A DNA stretch of 64,000 bases from Halorubrum lipolyticum DSM 21995 (GTDB lineage Archaea; Halobacteriota; Halobacteria; Halobacteriales; Haloferacaceae): the NCBI RefSeq assembly GCF_000337375.1, contig NZ_AOJG01000012.1, positions 32,074 through 96,073 of the forward strand, read 5' to 3'. Positions within the stretch are counted from its first letter, which is position 1, and every line of letters starts with the position of its first letter. The notes below the pieces were generated by a model. It was not told the DNA's origin and did not search any database. It saw nothing but the letters and a program-made list of their open reading frames with translations. Made by a program: the position numbers and the translations under genes. Positions 15,642-24,016 of this stretch are shown piece after piece.

Positions 15642-16829
15642 CTACTCGTACGCCGCGATGCCCGTCAGGTCCTCGCCGAGCACGAGCGTGTGGATGTCGT
15701 GGGTGCCCTCGTAGGTGTACACCGTCTCCATGTTGGCCATGTGACGCATCGGCGAGTAGTCGGTCGTGATCCCGTTGCCGCCGAGCATCTCTCTGGCGAC
15801 CCGCGACTGGTCTCGGGCCGTGCGGACGTTGTTCCGCTTCGCCATCGAGACGTGCTGGGGCGTGAGGTCGCCGCGCTCTTTCAGCTCCGCGAGCCGGTAC
15901 GCGAGCAGCTGGGCCGTGGTGATCTGGGTGGCCATCTCCGCGAGCTTCTCCTGTTGGAGCTGGAACCGGGCGATCGGCCCGCCGAACTGGTCGCGGTCGA
16001 GCGCGTACTCGCGCGCCTGCTCGAAGCAGTCCCGCGCCGCGCCCACCGCGCCCCACGCGATCCCGTAGCGGGCCTGCGTGAGACACGAGAGCGGCCCCTT
16101 CATCCCCGAGACGCCGGGGAGGACGTTCGCCTCGGGGACGCGCACGCCCTGCAGACTGATCTCGCCGGTGATCGACGCGCGCAGCGAGAGCTTGTCGTCG
16201 ATCTCGTTCGTGGTCACGCCGTCGCGGTCCGTCTCGACGAGGAACCCGCGGACGGGGGCCTCGCCGGTGCTCCCGCTGTCCTCCCCGCCGCCCGACTCGT
16301 CGCGCGCCCAGACCACCGCCACGTCGGCGATCGGCGCGTTCGTGATCCACGTCTTCGACCCGTCGAGGACGTAGGCGTCACCGTCTTTCCGCGCCGTGGT
16401 CTCCATCGCCGAGGGGTTCGAGCCGTGGTCCGGCTCCGTCAGTCCGAAGCAGCCGACCGCCTCGCCCTCCCCGAGCGCCGGCAGCCACCGCTCCTTCTGG
16501 TCGCCGCTGCCGTAGGCGTGGATCGGGTACATCACCAGCGCTCCCTGCACGCTCGCCATCGACCGGAGCCCCGAGTCGCACGCCTCCAGCTCCTGCATCA
16601 GGATACCGTACGCCGTCTCGGAGACGTTCGGGAGCCCGTACCCGTCGAGGTTCGGCGCGTAAAACCCCATCTCGCCCATCTCCTCGATCAGATCCGTCGG
16701 GAACGTCCCCGCCTGGAAGTGGTCGCCGATGTCGGGGCGCACCCGCTCGTCGACGAACTCCCGGGCCGTGTCGCGGATGAGTCGCTCCTCCTCGCCGAGG
16801 TCCGCCTCCAATCCCACGTAATCGAGCAT
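15642..16829 (-). CDS. Acyl-CoA dehydrogenase, glutaryl-CoA dehydrogenase type
   Basis: A 395-residue FAD acyl-CoA dehydrogenase with the N-terminal helical, middle beta and C-terminal helical domains. Landmarks are CFGLTEPDHGSNPSAM and DGSKTWITNAPIADVAVVWA in the flavin region. VYTYEGTHDIHTLVLGEDLTGIAAYE at the end is very close to the glutaryl-CoA dehydrogenase subgroup and carries the catalytic glutamate. It would move electrons to electron-transfer flavoprotein while oxidising, and possibly decarboxylating, a short acyl-CoA. I use ATG 16829 (MLDYVGLEADLGEEE); an alternative start nine residues upstream (16856) is possible. The next gene on the same strand is a flavoprotein reductase, with a 64-bp gap. 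The exact substrate is uncertain. Confidence 0.9.
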   Translation of the reverse strand: MLDYVGLEADLGEEERLIRDTAREFVDERVRPDIGDHFQAGTFPTDLIEEMGEMGFYAPNLDGYGLPNVSETAYGILMQELEACDSGLRSMASVQGALVMYPIHAYGSGDQKERWLPALGEGEAVGCFGLTEPDHGSNPSAMETTARKDGDAYVLDGSKTWITNAPIADVAVVWARDESGGGEDSGSTGEAPVRGFLVETDRDGVTTNEIDDKLSLRASITGEISLQGVRVPEANVLPGVSGMKGPLSCLTQARYGIAWGAVGAARDCFEQAREYALDRDQFGGPIARFQLQQEKLAEMATQITTAQLLAYRLAELKERGDLTPQHVSMAKRNNVRTARDQSRVAREMLGGNGITTDYSPMRHMANMETVYTYEGTHDIHTLVLGEDLTGIAAYE

Positions 16830-16893
16830 AGTCGGTAGTGCGTAACCGCCGGACAAAACGGTTCTGGAGGTCGAGAATCCGGAGCGTCCGCCC

Positions 16894-18129
16894 CTACGAC
16901 CCCAACTGCTCGCGCGCGAACTTCGCTAACAGCGGGATGTCGTCGAGGTGGAGCAGCTTCGCCATCGCCCCCTTCTCGCCCTGGTTCGCCTTCTCGAGCG
17001 TGTTCTCTTCGGTCTTCCGGAGATCGCGCATAAACCGGTCGTAGCGCTCGTTGGGCGCGAGGTACAGCAGCCGCGTGAGCATCAGCCGCGACTTCATCCG
17101 CGGGGCCACGTCGCGGTGCCAGAGCCGCTCGTAGACCGCGAGGCTCTCGGCGTCGAGGCGACGCTTCGAGTCGGTGAGACACCGGTCGACGGTGGCCGCC
17201 GCGGCGCGGGCCGACTTCATCCCCTTGTGGATTCCCTCGCCCCACAGCGGGTCGATGGAGGGGACCGTGTCGCCGATCGCGAGGAAGCGGTCGGTGTGCA
17301 TCTCGTCGGGCATCTGGATGTGCGCGGAGCCGCGGTGGACCTTCCCGTCGATCACCTCGGCGTCGGCGAACCGCGGGTCGCGGTCGACCCACGCGTCGAG
17401 GTAGCCGTCGACGGTCTGTCCCTCCTGGGCGAACTCGCGGTGCCGGTCGTTCTGGATGTAACAGATCCCGACCTTCGCGGTGTCGCCGCCGGTGGCGAAG
17501 ATCCACGAGTAGCCGCCGGGTGCGATGTCGTGATCGAGTCGGAGCATCATCGCCCGGCGCAGGTCGGCGTACTCCGGGTGGTTCATCTCGACGCCCTCCA
17601 TCTCGTACTCGATACCGATCGCCTGGTTCTCGCGTTCGAGGTCGACCACGTCGAGCGCGCTCGCGATCGGCGCCGCGGGACCGGTGGCGTCGACGACCAC
17701 CTCGGCGTACACCTCCTCGTCGCCGTTGTACCGGACGCCTTCGATGACGCCGTCCTCGTCGAGGATCGGTCGCGACACCCGCGAGTCGAACCGGTACTCG
17801 GCGCCGTTCTCGCGGCCGTCGGCGACGAGGAACCGCTTGAACTCGGCGAACTCCAACACCGCGCCGGGCTGGTAGCTCTTGTAGTGGCTGTTGGGTGACT
17901 CCAACACCACGTCGTCGGTGTACGACATCACCACGTCGTCGGGGATTCCGAAGGAGGACATCATCGACGGGAACGTCCCGGCGGTCGACTTGTTGCTCTG
18001 ACGGGGGAACTCGTCTTCCGGCTCCGTTTCGAGAACGACGACGTCGTAGCCTCGCGTCGCCAGGTCGCGAGCGCACTGGGCGCCCGCCGGTCCGGCACCC
18101 GCGATCACGACGTCGTAGCGATCAACCAT
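16894..18129 (-). CDS. Geranylgeranyl-reductase-family FAD oxidoreductase
   Basis: A 411-residue flavoprotein. It begins MVDRYDVVIAGAGPAGAQCARDLA, with the dinucleotide-binding GxGxxG. It continues with the second FAD motif FLAIGDTVPSIDPLWGEGIHKGMKSA, typical of geranylgeranyl reductases that saturate the isoprenoid chains of archaeal lipids or related compounds. The long C-terminal helical part (MKSRLMLTRLLYLAPNERYDRF) is family-like. The ATG at 18129 marks the start of homology; the open frame upstream to 18264 is not conserved in character. A TAATTA element about 25 bp upstream on the minus strand is a TATA candidate. Lipid hydrogenation is likely; carotenoid or quinone side chains are alternatives. 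Confidence 0.87.
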   Translation of the reverse strand: MVDRYDVVIAGAGPAGAQCARDLATRGYDVVVLETEPEDEFPRQSNKSTAGTFPSMMSSFGIPDDVVMSYTDDVVLESPNSHYKSYQPGAVLEFAEFKRFLVADGRENGAEYRFDSRVSRPILDEDGVIEGVRYNGDEEVYAEVVVDATGPAAPIASALDVVDLERENQAIGIEYEMEGVEMNHPEYADLRRAMMLRLDHDIAPGGYSWIFATGGDTAKVGICYIQNDRHREFAQEGQTVDGYLDAWVDRDPRFADAEVIDGKVHRGSAHIQMPDEMHTDRFLAIGDTVPSIDPLWGEGIHKGMKSARAAAATVDRCLTDSKRRLDAESLAVYERLWHRDVAPRMKSRLMLTRLLYLAPNERYDRFMRDLRKTEENTLEKANQGEKGAMAKLLHLDDIPLLAKFAREQLGS

Positions 18130-18356
18130 ATACCCGTGAATACGGACCCACGTAATTAGGCTTGCTGAAACGGGTCGCAAACAGGTTGTGACCCGGCTCG
18201 GTCGCCGGATTTTGGCGGTTCGCTGAGGTCGGAATATCGCGGGGATCGCGATCGCGGTCGTCAAGGGGACCGTCGCGGTCGGAGCGCGGGACGGTCAGAG
18301 CGCGGGGCGGCCGTAGAACGAGTCGAATCGCGAACCGCCTCGCGCCCGGTGCCGGT
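18130..18356. other. Intergenic region, nothing further recognised
   Basis: 227 bp between korB and the geranylgeranyl-reductase-like gene, which lie on the same strand. Apart from the TAATTA box near 18151 it contains only simple G+C-rich sequence and no recognisable RNA gene. Confidence 0.55.
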
Positions 18357-19220
18357 TCAGTAGAACTCGCGGACGAGGTCCGTCGCGCCCTCGGGCGCGC
18401 CGTCCGGGATGACGGACATGTCCTCGTCGACGCCGTGGCGCTCGTGGTACGGCACCGACTCCTCGTCCTGGTAGATGACGCCCTGGTGCTCCGTCTCGTC
18501 GTCGAAGATGACGTCTTTGGCGGCGTCCTTGTCGCTGGGATCGTGGCCCTCCTCCTTCAGGTCGACCAGCGAGTCGCGGAAGTAGTCGTAGGTGTCCACG
18601 TCGTTGAACGTGACGCAGGGCGAGTAGACGTTCACGAAGCCGAAGCCGTCGTGTTCGACCGCCTTCTGGATGATCTCCTGATGGCGGAGCGCGTCCGAGG
18701 AGAACGACTGGGCAATGAACGTCGCGCCCGACGCCAGCGCCAGCGCGTGCGGGTTGACCGGGGGCTGTTTCGGGCCCTCGGGGCTCGTCGAGGTCTCGAA
18801 GTCCTCGCGGGAGGTGGGCGAGGCCTGCCCCTTCGTCAGCCCGTAGATGCGGTTGTCCATCACGACGTACGTCATGTCGACGTTGCGTCGGACGGCGTGG
18901 ACGAAGTGGCCCGCACCGATGGAGTAGCCGTCGCCGTCGCCGCCGGCGACCATCACTTCGATGTCGGGCCGGGCCATCTTGACGCCGGTGCCGACGGGGA
19001 GCGCGCGTCCGTGAACGCCGTGAAGCGCGTAGCTGTGCATGTACGTGCCGATCTTTCCGGAACAGCCGATGCCGGCGACGACGAAGGTGTTGTCGGGGTC
19101 GTTCCCCGTCTCCGCGAGGGCCTTCATCATCCCGTTCATGGTCCCGAAGTCGCCGCATCCCGGGCACCACGTCGGCTGCTTGTCGGACTTGAAGTCGGTG
19201 AATCGAATGTCTGAGCTCAT
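18357..19220 (-). CDS. korB: 2-oxoglutarate:ferredoxin oxidoreductase, beta subunit
   Basis: A 287-residue thiamine-diphosphate-binding subunit. Key motifs are WCPGCGDFG (with the cluster-adjacent cysteines), GIGCSGKIGTYMHSYALHGVHGRALPVGTG, and the ThDP/Mg motif GGDGDGYSIG followed about 30 residues later by VVMDNRIYGLTKGQ. With KorA it oxidises 2-oxoglutarate to succinyl-CoA while reducing ferredoxin, replacing 2-oxoglutarate dehydrogenase in the TCA cycle. It starts three bases after the korA stop, so the two are one operon. The length of the pair (585 and 287) fits the haloarchaeal Kor pair better than the pyruvate (Por) pair, but substrate specificity is inferred. Confidence 0.92.
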   Translation of the reverse strand: MSSDIRFTDFKSDKQPTWCPGCGDFGTMNGMMKALAETGNDPDNTFVVAGIGCSGKIGTYMHSYALHGVHGRALPVGTGVKMARPDIEVMVAGGDGDGYSIGAGHFVHAVRRNVDMTYVVMDNRIYGLTKGQASPTSREDFETSTSPEGPKQPPVNPHALALASGATFIAQSFSSDALRHQEIIQKAVEHDGFGFVNVYSPCVTFNDVDTYDYFRDSLVDLKEEGHDPSDKDAAKDVIFDDETEHQGVIYQDEESVPYHERHGVDEDMSVIPDGAPEGATDLVREFY

Positions 19221-19223
19221 TGG

Positions 19224-20981
19224 TTACGCCTCCACCCCCGTCGCGAGGGTCTCCCTGATGTCGTCTGCGAGTTCGTCCGCCTTGAACCGCACGCCGTTGT
19301 ACTTGTTAATCCGGTCGACGCGCGCTAACACGTCGTGCTCGACGAGGTCCGCGAACTGCCCCTGCTCGTTGCACTCCACGACGATGACGCTCTCCGCCGC
19401 CTCGACGTCCTCGGAGAGGTCCGGCCGCGGGAAGATGTACGGGACGGAGAGCACCCGCACGTCGATTCCGTCGTCCGCGAGGAACTCGACCGCCTCGGCG
19501 AGCGCGCCCTCGTTCGAGCCCCACGAGATCACGAGCGTGTCGGCGTCTTCGTCGCCGAACTCGCGCGGACTCAGGTCCTCGCGCTCGCGGGCCGTCTCGA
19601 CCTTCCGGTTGCGCTTGTCGACCTGCTCGACGCGCATCTCCGTGTCCTCGGTCCGACGGCCCTGCTCGTCGTGTTCGAGCCCGGTGGACATGTGCGCGCC
19701 GTCGGCCGTGCCGGGGAACGCCCGCGGCGAGATCCCGTCGTCGGTGATCTCGTGGGGCTGGAAGCCGCCCGACTCGCTCATGTGGTCGTCGATCGTCGTC
19801 TCGTCGACGACGTTGCCGCGGTCGACCTCGACCTCGTCCATGTCGAAGGTGTCCGGACTGAACGTCTGCTCGGTGACCGCCATCGAGAGGTCGGCGGTGA
19901 GGTAGACGGGGAGCTGGTACTTCTCGGCGAGGTTGAACGCCTCGACCGTCTTCCAGAAGCACTCGTCGATGGTCGTCGGCGCGAGCACGAACCGGGGGAC
20001 CTCGCCGTGGCCGCCGTACAGCATCTGGTTTAAGTCGCCCTGTTCCTGTTTCGTCGGCATCCCGGTCGACGGGCCGGAGCGCATCACGTTACAGATGACG
20101 AGCGGCGTCTCCGAGGTCGCGATGAGCCCGAACGTCTCGGTCATCAGGTCGATCCCGGGCCCGGAGGTAGCGGTCATCGACCGCGCGCCCCCGCGGGCGG
20201 CGCCGAGCGCCATGTTGATCGCCGACAGCTCGTCTTCCGCCTGCACCACGTGACCGCCGTAGCGCTCGATCCGACCCGTGAGGTACGTCATCACATCGGT
20301 CGCGGGCGTGATCGGGTAGCCGGCGTAGAAGCGGCAGCCGGCCGCGATGGCGCCCATCCCGATCGCCTCGTCGCCGTTGAGCAGGACGTAGTCCTCGTCG
20401 GTGGTCTCCAGGTCGTAGTCGAACTCGTGGTCGTACTCCTCGGCGACGTACGACTGCCCCGCGCGGGCGGCCTCCTTGTTGTTGTCGACGAGCTTCTGGC
20501 CCTTGTCCGCGAAGCGCTTCTCCAGCGCGGAGTCGAGGTTCTCGATGGGGAAATCGGCGACCTCGCAGGCCGCGCCGAGCGCGACGACGTTCCGCATGAT
20601 CGCCCCGCCGGCCTCCTCGGCGAGCCGTTTGAGCGGGACGTCGATCCCGATCATCTCGTCGGGGATCTCCACGTCCTGCATCGTGGTCCGCTCGCCGTCG
20701 TAGATGATCACCGACCCCTCGTGGAGCTCCTCGAGGTTCTCCTCGATGGTCCGCGGGGTCAACGCGATGAGCACGTCCAGGCGATCGACGACGCTCTGTA
20801 CCTTGTCGACGGAGGTCCGCACCTTGTACGCGGTGTAGCCGCCTCGGATCCGCGAGGCGAAGTCCTTCGACGTGAACACGTGTCGACCCGCCCGAGAGAG
20901 CGCTTGCGCGAAGATCTTCCCGGTCGAGTCGATGCCGTCACCGGCCTCCCCGCCGACGGCCCAATTGAAATCCGCAGCCAT
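19224..20981 (-). CDS. korA: 2-oxoglutarate:ferredoxin oxidoreductase, alpha subunit (gamma-alpha fusion)
   Basis: A 585-residue subunit with a gamma domain fused in front of the alpha domain. Residues 1 to about 190 are the gamma part (NWAVGGEAGDGIDSTGKIFAQAL, RIRGGYTAYKVRTS). Residues about 205-400 are the pyrimidine-binding part (GDEAIGMGAIAAGCRFYAGYPITPATDVMTYL, ATSGPGIDLMTETFGL). The rest is the C-terminal transketolase-like domain (LVISWGSNEGALAEAVEFL). It forms the alpha2beta2 enzyme with KorB just downstream. A weak TATA-like TCTTTTGAT lies about 30 bp upstream on the minus strand. Members of this family also act on pyruvate or other 2-oxoacids; Kor is the best fit by size and layout. 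Confidence 0.92.
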   Translation of the reverse strand: MAADFNWAVGGEAGDGIDSTGKIFAQALSRAGRHVFTSKDFASRIRGGYTAYKVRTSVDKVQSVVDRLDVLIALTPRTIEENLEELHEGSVIIYDGERTTMQDVEIPDEMIGIDVPLKRLAEEAGGAIMRNVVALGAACEVADFPIENLDSALEKRFADKGQKLVDNNKEAARAGQSYVAEEYDHEFDYDLETTDEDYVLLNGDEAIGMGAIAAGCRFYAGYPITPATDVMTYLTGRIERYGGHVVQAEDELSAINMALGAARGGARSMTATSGPGIDLMTETFGLIATSETPLVICNVMRSGPSTGMPTKQEQGDLNQMLYGGHGEVPRFVLAPTTIDECFWKTVEAFNLAEKYQLPVYLTADLSMAVTEQTFSPDTFDMDEVEVDRGNVVDETTIDDHMSESGGFQPHEITDDGISPRAFPGTADGAHMSTGLEHDEQGRRTEDTEMRVEQVDKRNRKVETAREREDLSPREFGDEDADTLVISWGSNEGALAEAVEFLADDGIDVRVLSVPYIFPRPDLSEDVEAAESVIVVECNEQGQFADLVEHDVLARVDRINKYNGVRFKADELADDIRETLATGVEA

Positions 20982-21285
20982 GCTATGTCGCAGCTTTCGC
21001 CGGACTCATCAAAAGACTTCTGGAAGGAGCTATCGATCCATTTCTGAACGTTCGTTTCTCTTTTCGCGAATATTGTCGCTAAGAGGCGGCCATATCCGGT
21101 TATTTGCCAGATGGGATGGACATATGTTGTCCCAGTCTTTCACGATCGACTCGTATCGTCGGCGGTAGTTTCGACGCTCGTCGAACAGACGGCGCCCGGA
21201 GTCGGGCGGCGCCCGGACCGGTTTCGACACGGGCAGCACCGACGTCGACGGGAACACGTTTGTGTGTCCCGATCGGATCGGAGTC
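20982..21285. other. Divergent intergenic region, korA / flavoprotein
   Basis: About 304 bp between divergent genes. It holds the presumed korA promoter and A+T-rich stretches near 21060-21080 and 21090-21130 (ATATTGTCGC, CATATCCGG, GACATATGTTG) that could serve either side. No RNA gene or repeat copy is recognised. Confidence 0.5.
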
Positions 21286-21930
21286 ATGGACACCACAGCG
21301 ACGGTCAGCGCGGTCGAGACGGTCGGCCGCGACACGTACGCCCTCCGGTTCGACGCGCCCGACGGGTTCGCCGCCGAACCGGGCCAGTTCGTGAAGCTCG
21401 GCACTGAGATCGACGGCGAGTCGGAGGCGCGCTTCTACACCCTCTCGTCGCCGACGGTCGGCGACACCTTCGAGGTCACGGTCGGCATCGACCCCGACGA
21501 AGGCGGCGAATTCTCCGCGTTCCTCGCCGACGCCGAGGCGGGCACCGAGATGACGCTCTCCGGGCCGTTCGGCGACCAGCACTACGACGGCGAACCGCGC
21601 GCGGTCGTGATCGCGGGCGGCCCGGGCGTCGGGCCGGCGGTCGCCATCGCGGAGCGCGCGCTCGACGACGGCGCCGAGGCCGCGGTCGTCTACCGGGACG
21701 ACGACGTGTCGCACGCGGACCGACTGGACGCGCTGGCGGAGCGCGGGGTCGCGGTTCACCTCCTCGACGCGGCGGAGGAGCTGGACGACGCCGTCGCCGC
21801 GGCGCTGACGGGAACCGAGGGCGAGACGGTCTTCGTCTACGGCTTCGCCGACCTCGTCGCCGACGCGGAGGCCGCGATCGAGGCGGCCGGCGGCGACGCC
21901 GACGCGGCGAAGGTGGAAAACTTCGGCTAG
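21286..21930 (+). CDS. Ferredoxin-reductase-like FAD/NAD(P)-binding protein
   Basis: A 214-residue protein of the ferredoxin-NADP reductase superfamily. The FAD domain has EPGQFVKLG and ARFYTLSSP (the RxYS/T flavin motif), and the nucleotide domain begins VVIAGGPGVGPAVAIAERAL. It ends in VYGFADLVADAEAAI, where typical members have a C-G-x-x-x-M/F motif. There is no fused ferredoxin or cytochrome, so it must pass electrons between NAD(P)H and a separate partner. It lies divergent from korAB, which reduces ferredoxin; a link is possible but unproven. ATG 21286 is chosen over 21262 because MDTTATVSAVETVG opens the FAD barrel. Confidence 0.82.
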   Translation: MDTTATVSAVETVGRDTYALRFDAPDGFAAEPGQFVKLGTEIDGESEARFYTLSSPTVGDTFEVTVGIDPDEGGEFSAFLADAEAGTEMTLSGPFGDQHYDGEPRAVVIAGGPGVGPAVAIAERALDDGAEAAVVYRDDDVSHADRLDALAERGVAVHLLDAAEELDDAVAAALTGTEGETVFVYGFADLVADAEAAIEAAGGDADAAKVENFG

Positions 21931-22224
21931 ACGCGGTTTATAAAAGATCAGCTGATCGTTTATAAGTAGTTGACTGCGGATCGGCGTGGGGTTCCTGCAA
22001 AGCCCCAGCCCCTCGCTTATAATCGACTGACACTGACTCTCAGGCAAACAATCCCAAAGCCCCAGCCGCGCCGCGACGGCGTTTATAAACGCCGTCGCGG
22101 GCTCCCTCGCGGGCTCTCGCCGGCGGCTTCGCCGCCGGCTGTCAGAGAGACCTTCGGTCTCTCCCTACTCGCGGCCGCCGAGGGTGGCCGCTCGCAGGCG
22201 CGCGCCACCGCCATCTGTTCCGGA
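21931..22224. other. Palindrome-rich intergenic region with repeat copy C
   Basis: 294 bp between convergent genes. It holds TTTATAAA at 21937-21944, the palindrome GATCAGCTGATC at 21946-21957, TTTATAAG at 21959, an isolated repeat terminus CAAAGCCCC at 21998-22006, and the shortened inverted repeat copy C at 22055-22211 with several perfect hairpins. No protein gene is supported. Confidence 0.8.
22055..22211 (-). repeat. Structured intergenic repeat, copy C (shortened, inverted)
   Basis: Read on the minus strand it starts GCGGTGGCGCG (22211-22201) like copies A and B, has hairpin GCGGCC/GGCCGC (22171-22176 with 22186-22191) and ends GGGGCTTTG (22063-22055). The middle of the full element, including GGGTGGGACTCAAAGGGGC, is missing. 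In its place are perfect hairpins at 22145-22163 (8-bp stem) and 22119-22139 (9-bp stem), and a 30-bp perfect palindrome at 22071-22100 centred on TTTATAAA. It is best read as a deleted or rearranged copy. Confidence 0.75.
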
Positions 22225-23328
22225 TCAGTCCCCGAAGTAGTCGGCGAGGCGCTCCGCGGCCGCCTCGGTCCGCGGCGTCACGAGGGCGAACCGGATCCAC
22301 TCGTCGCGCGCGGTGCCGAACGCCTCGCCGGGCATGCCGGCGACGCCGGCCTCGTCGACGAGCCGCTTCACGTTCGCCATCGTCCCGGGAAAGTCGTCGA
22401 AGCGCGCGAGCACGTAGAAGGCGCCCTCCGGGCGGGTGTACTCGGCGCCGGCCGCGTCGAGTGCGTCGGTGAAGGCGTCGGCGCGGTCGGCGAGCAGGTC
22501 GCGGGCCTCCGCGTAGTACTCCGGGGGCGTCTCCGCGAGCGCGTGGTGGACCGCGTACTGCGAGGGACGCGCCCCGGCGACGTTCACGAGCATGTGTCGG
22601 GTCTTCGCGCTGTCGACGTGGTCCTCGGGGAAGACCCCGTACCCGACGCGGAACCCCGTGATCGCCATCGACTTCGAGAAGCCGCTGGTGACGATGACGC
22701 GGTCCGAATCCAGCGTCAGCGCCGACTCGAACTCGCCGGTGAGATCGAAGTGGTCGTACACCTCGTCGACCACGACGAGGGCGTCGACCGCCTCCGCGAC
22801 CGCGACGACCTCGCGGACCGCGTCGAGGTCGTACACGGCTCCCGTGGGGTTGTTCGGCGTGTTCAGGACGACGAGGGCCGTGTCCTCGCTCGCGGCCTCT
22901 CGGATCGCGCCGACGTCGAGGCTCCCGTCGCGCTCCGTCGGAACGAGCGTCGGATCGCCGCCGAGCATGTCCACCTTCCCTGGGTAGTAGGGGTAGACGG
23001 GGTCGGTGAGGAGGGCTTCGGCCCCCGCGTCGCGCTCGAACGCGCGCGCCATCGCGAGGTAGTTGGCCTCGCCGGTGCCGTTCGTGACCACCACGCGGTC
23101 GGGATCGACGCTCCGGCGCTCGGCGATCGCCTCCCGGAGCTCTAACAGCCCCTCGCTCGGCGGGTACTGAAACGCCTCCGAGGGGAGGTCGGCGTACTCG
23201 CGGAGCGCCTCCCGCAGCGCGGCCGGCGGCTCCCAGTCGGGGTTCCCGCTCACCATGTCGATGACGTCCCCGTCGGCCGCGGCCGCGTACTGCATCACGT
23301 GGAAGAACTTCGGCTCCTCGTACTCCAT
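22225..23328 (-). CDS. Pyridoxal-phosphate aminotransferase, class I/II
   Basis: A 367-residue fold type I aminotransferase. It shows the substrate-side motif DMVSGNPDWEPP, the PLP-phosphate region VVTNGTGEANYLAMAR, the ring-stacking/Asn motif VVLNTPNNPTGAVYDL, VVDEVYDHF with the PLP-N1 aspartate, the Schiff-base lysine in SGFSKSMAITGFRVGY, and the carboxylate-binding arginine near IRFALVTPR. Such enzymes transfer amino groups between aspartate, aromatic or branched-chain amino acids and 2-oxoacids; the exact pair cannot be named. ATG 23328 (MEYEEPKFFHV) is the homology start; the frame upstream to 23463 is Arg-rich and non-conserved. The divergent neighbour is a membrane hydrolase-like gene. 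Confidence 0.9.
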   Translation of the reverse strand: MEYEEPKFFHVMQYAAAADGDVIDMVSGNPDWEPPAALREALREYADLPSEAFQYPPSEGLLELREAIAERRSVDPDRVVVTNGTGEANYLAMARAFERDAGAEALLTDPVYPYYPGKVDMLGGDPTLVPTERDGSLDVGAIREAASEDTALVVLNTPNNPTGAVYDLDAVREVVAVAEAVDALVVVDEVYDHFDLTGEFESALTLDSDRVIVTSGFSKSMAITGFRVGYGVFPEDHVDSAKTRHMLVNVAGARPSQYAVHHALAETPPEYYAEARDLLADRADAFTDALDAAGAEYTRPEGAFYVLARFDDFPGTMANVKRLVDEAGVAGMPGEAFGTARDEWIRFALVTPRTEAAAERLADYFGD

Positions 23329-23471
23329 ACGGGTCGCTCGGCGTCGGTCGCCGTGGCTCTTTCGACTGGCCGTTCCCCCGCTCGACCGACCGTCTGCGTG
23401 CGTTATGCCGACCTTATTCCCCGGGCGATCCGATCCGGTGGTTTCACCTACGGCCCCGGCCACCCGAAGGT

Positions 23472-23975
23472 ATGAACAAACGCGGTCACGTCCTCAACGC
23501 CTTACTTCTCGCGCTCGGACTCGGCTTCGTCATCGAGCCCGGGCTCGACATGGCCACGGCGCGGACCACCGCCCAGATCACCGTCCCGATCGTGTTGGGC
23601 GCGCTGTTCCCCGACGTCGACACGGCCTTCGGCCGTCACCGGAAGACGCTCCACAGCCTCCCGGTGTTGGGGATCTTCCTCGCGTACCCGATCGTGTTCG
23701 GCAACCTCCAGTACGTCTGGATCGGCGTGTTGACCCACTACGTCCTCGACGTGGTCGGGAGCCGCCGCGGCATCGCGCTGTTCCACCCGCTCTCCGACAC
23801 CGAGTACGGGATGCCGACCGGCGTGACGACGAGCAGCAAGTACGCGGACCTCGTCACCGTGGTCGTCACCGCCGTCGAACTCGCGGTCTTCTGGGCGATT
23901 CACACCTACGTCGTGACCCTCGATCTGGACCTCTCCGCGGCCGCCTCGGAGGCGGCGGCCGGGCTCGGAATCTGA
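23472..23975 (+). CDS. Membrane-bound metal-dependent hydrolase (DUF457-like)
   Basis: A 167-residue membrane protein with four hydrophobic segments. It keeps the full set of polar motifs: N-terminal RGHVLNALL, LFPDVDTAFGRHRKTLHSLP, and LTHYVLDVVGSRRGIALFHPLSDTEYG. This is a third member of the same broad family as the tandem pair at 8627-10054, and the one with the best conserved His/Asp ligands. The LexA-binding inner-membrane hydrolase YdjM is a bacterial relative. Substrate unknown. Monocistronic, divergent from the aminotransferase. Confidence 0.8.
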   Translation: MNKRGHVLNALLLALGLGFVIEPGLDMATARTTAQITVPIVLGALFPDVDTAFGRHRKTLHSLPVLGIFLAYPIVFGNLQYVWIGVLTHYVLDVVGSRRGIALFHPLSDTEYGMPTGVTTSSKYADLVTVVVTAVELAVFWAIHTYVVTLDLDLSAAASEAAAGLGI

Positions 23976-24016
23976 CCGGTACAGCGCGTCGGGAGAACTG
24001 AGACGGCGACCGCGAC

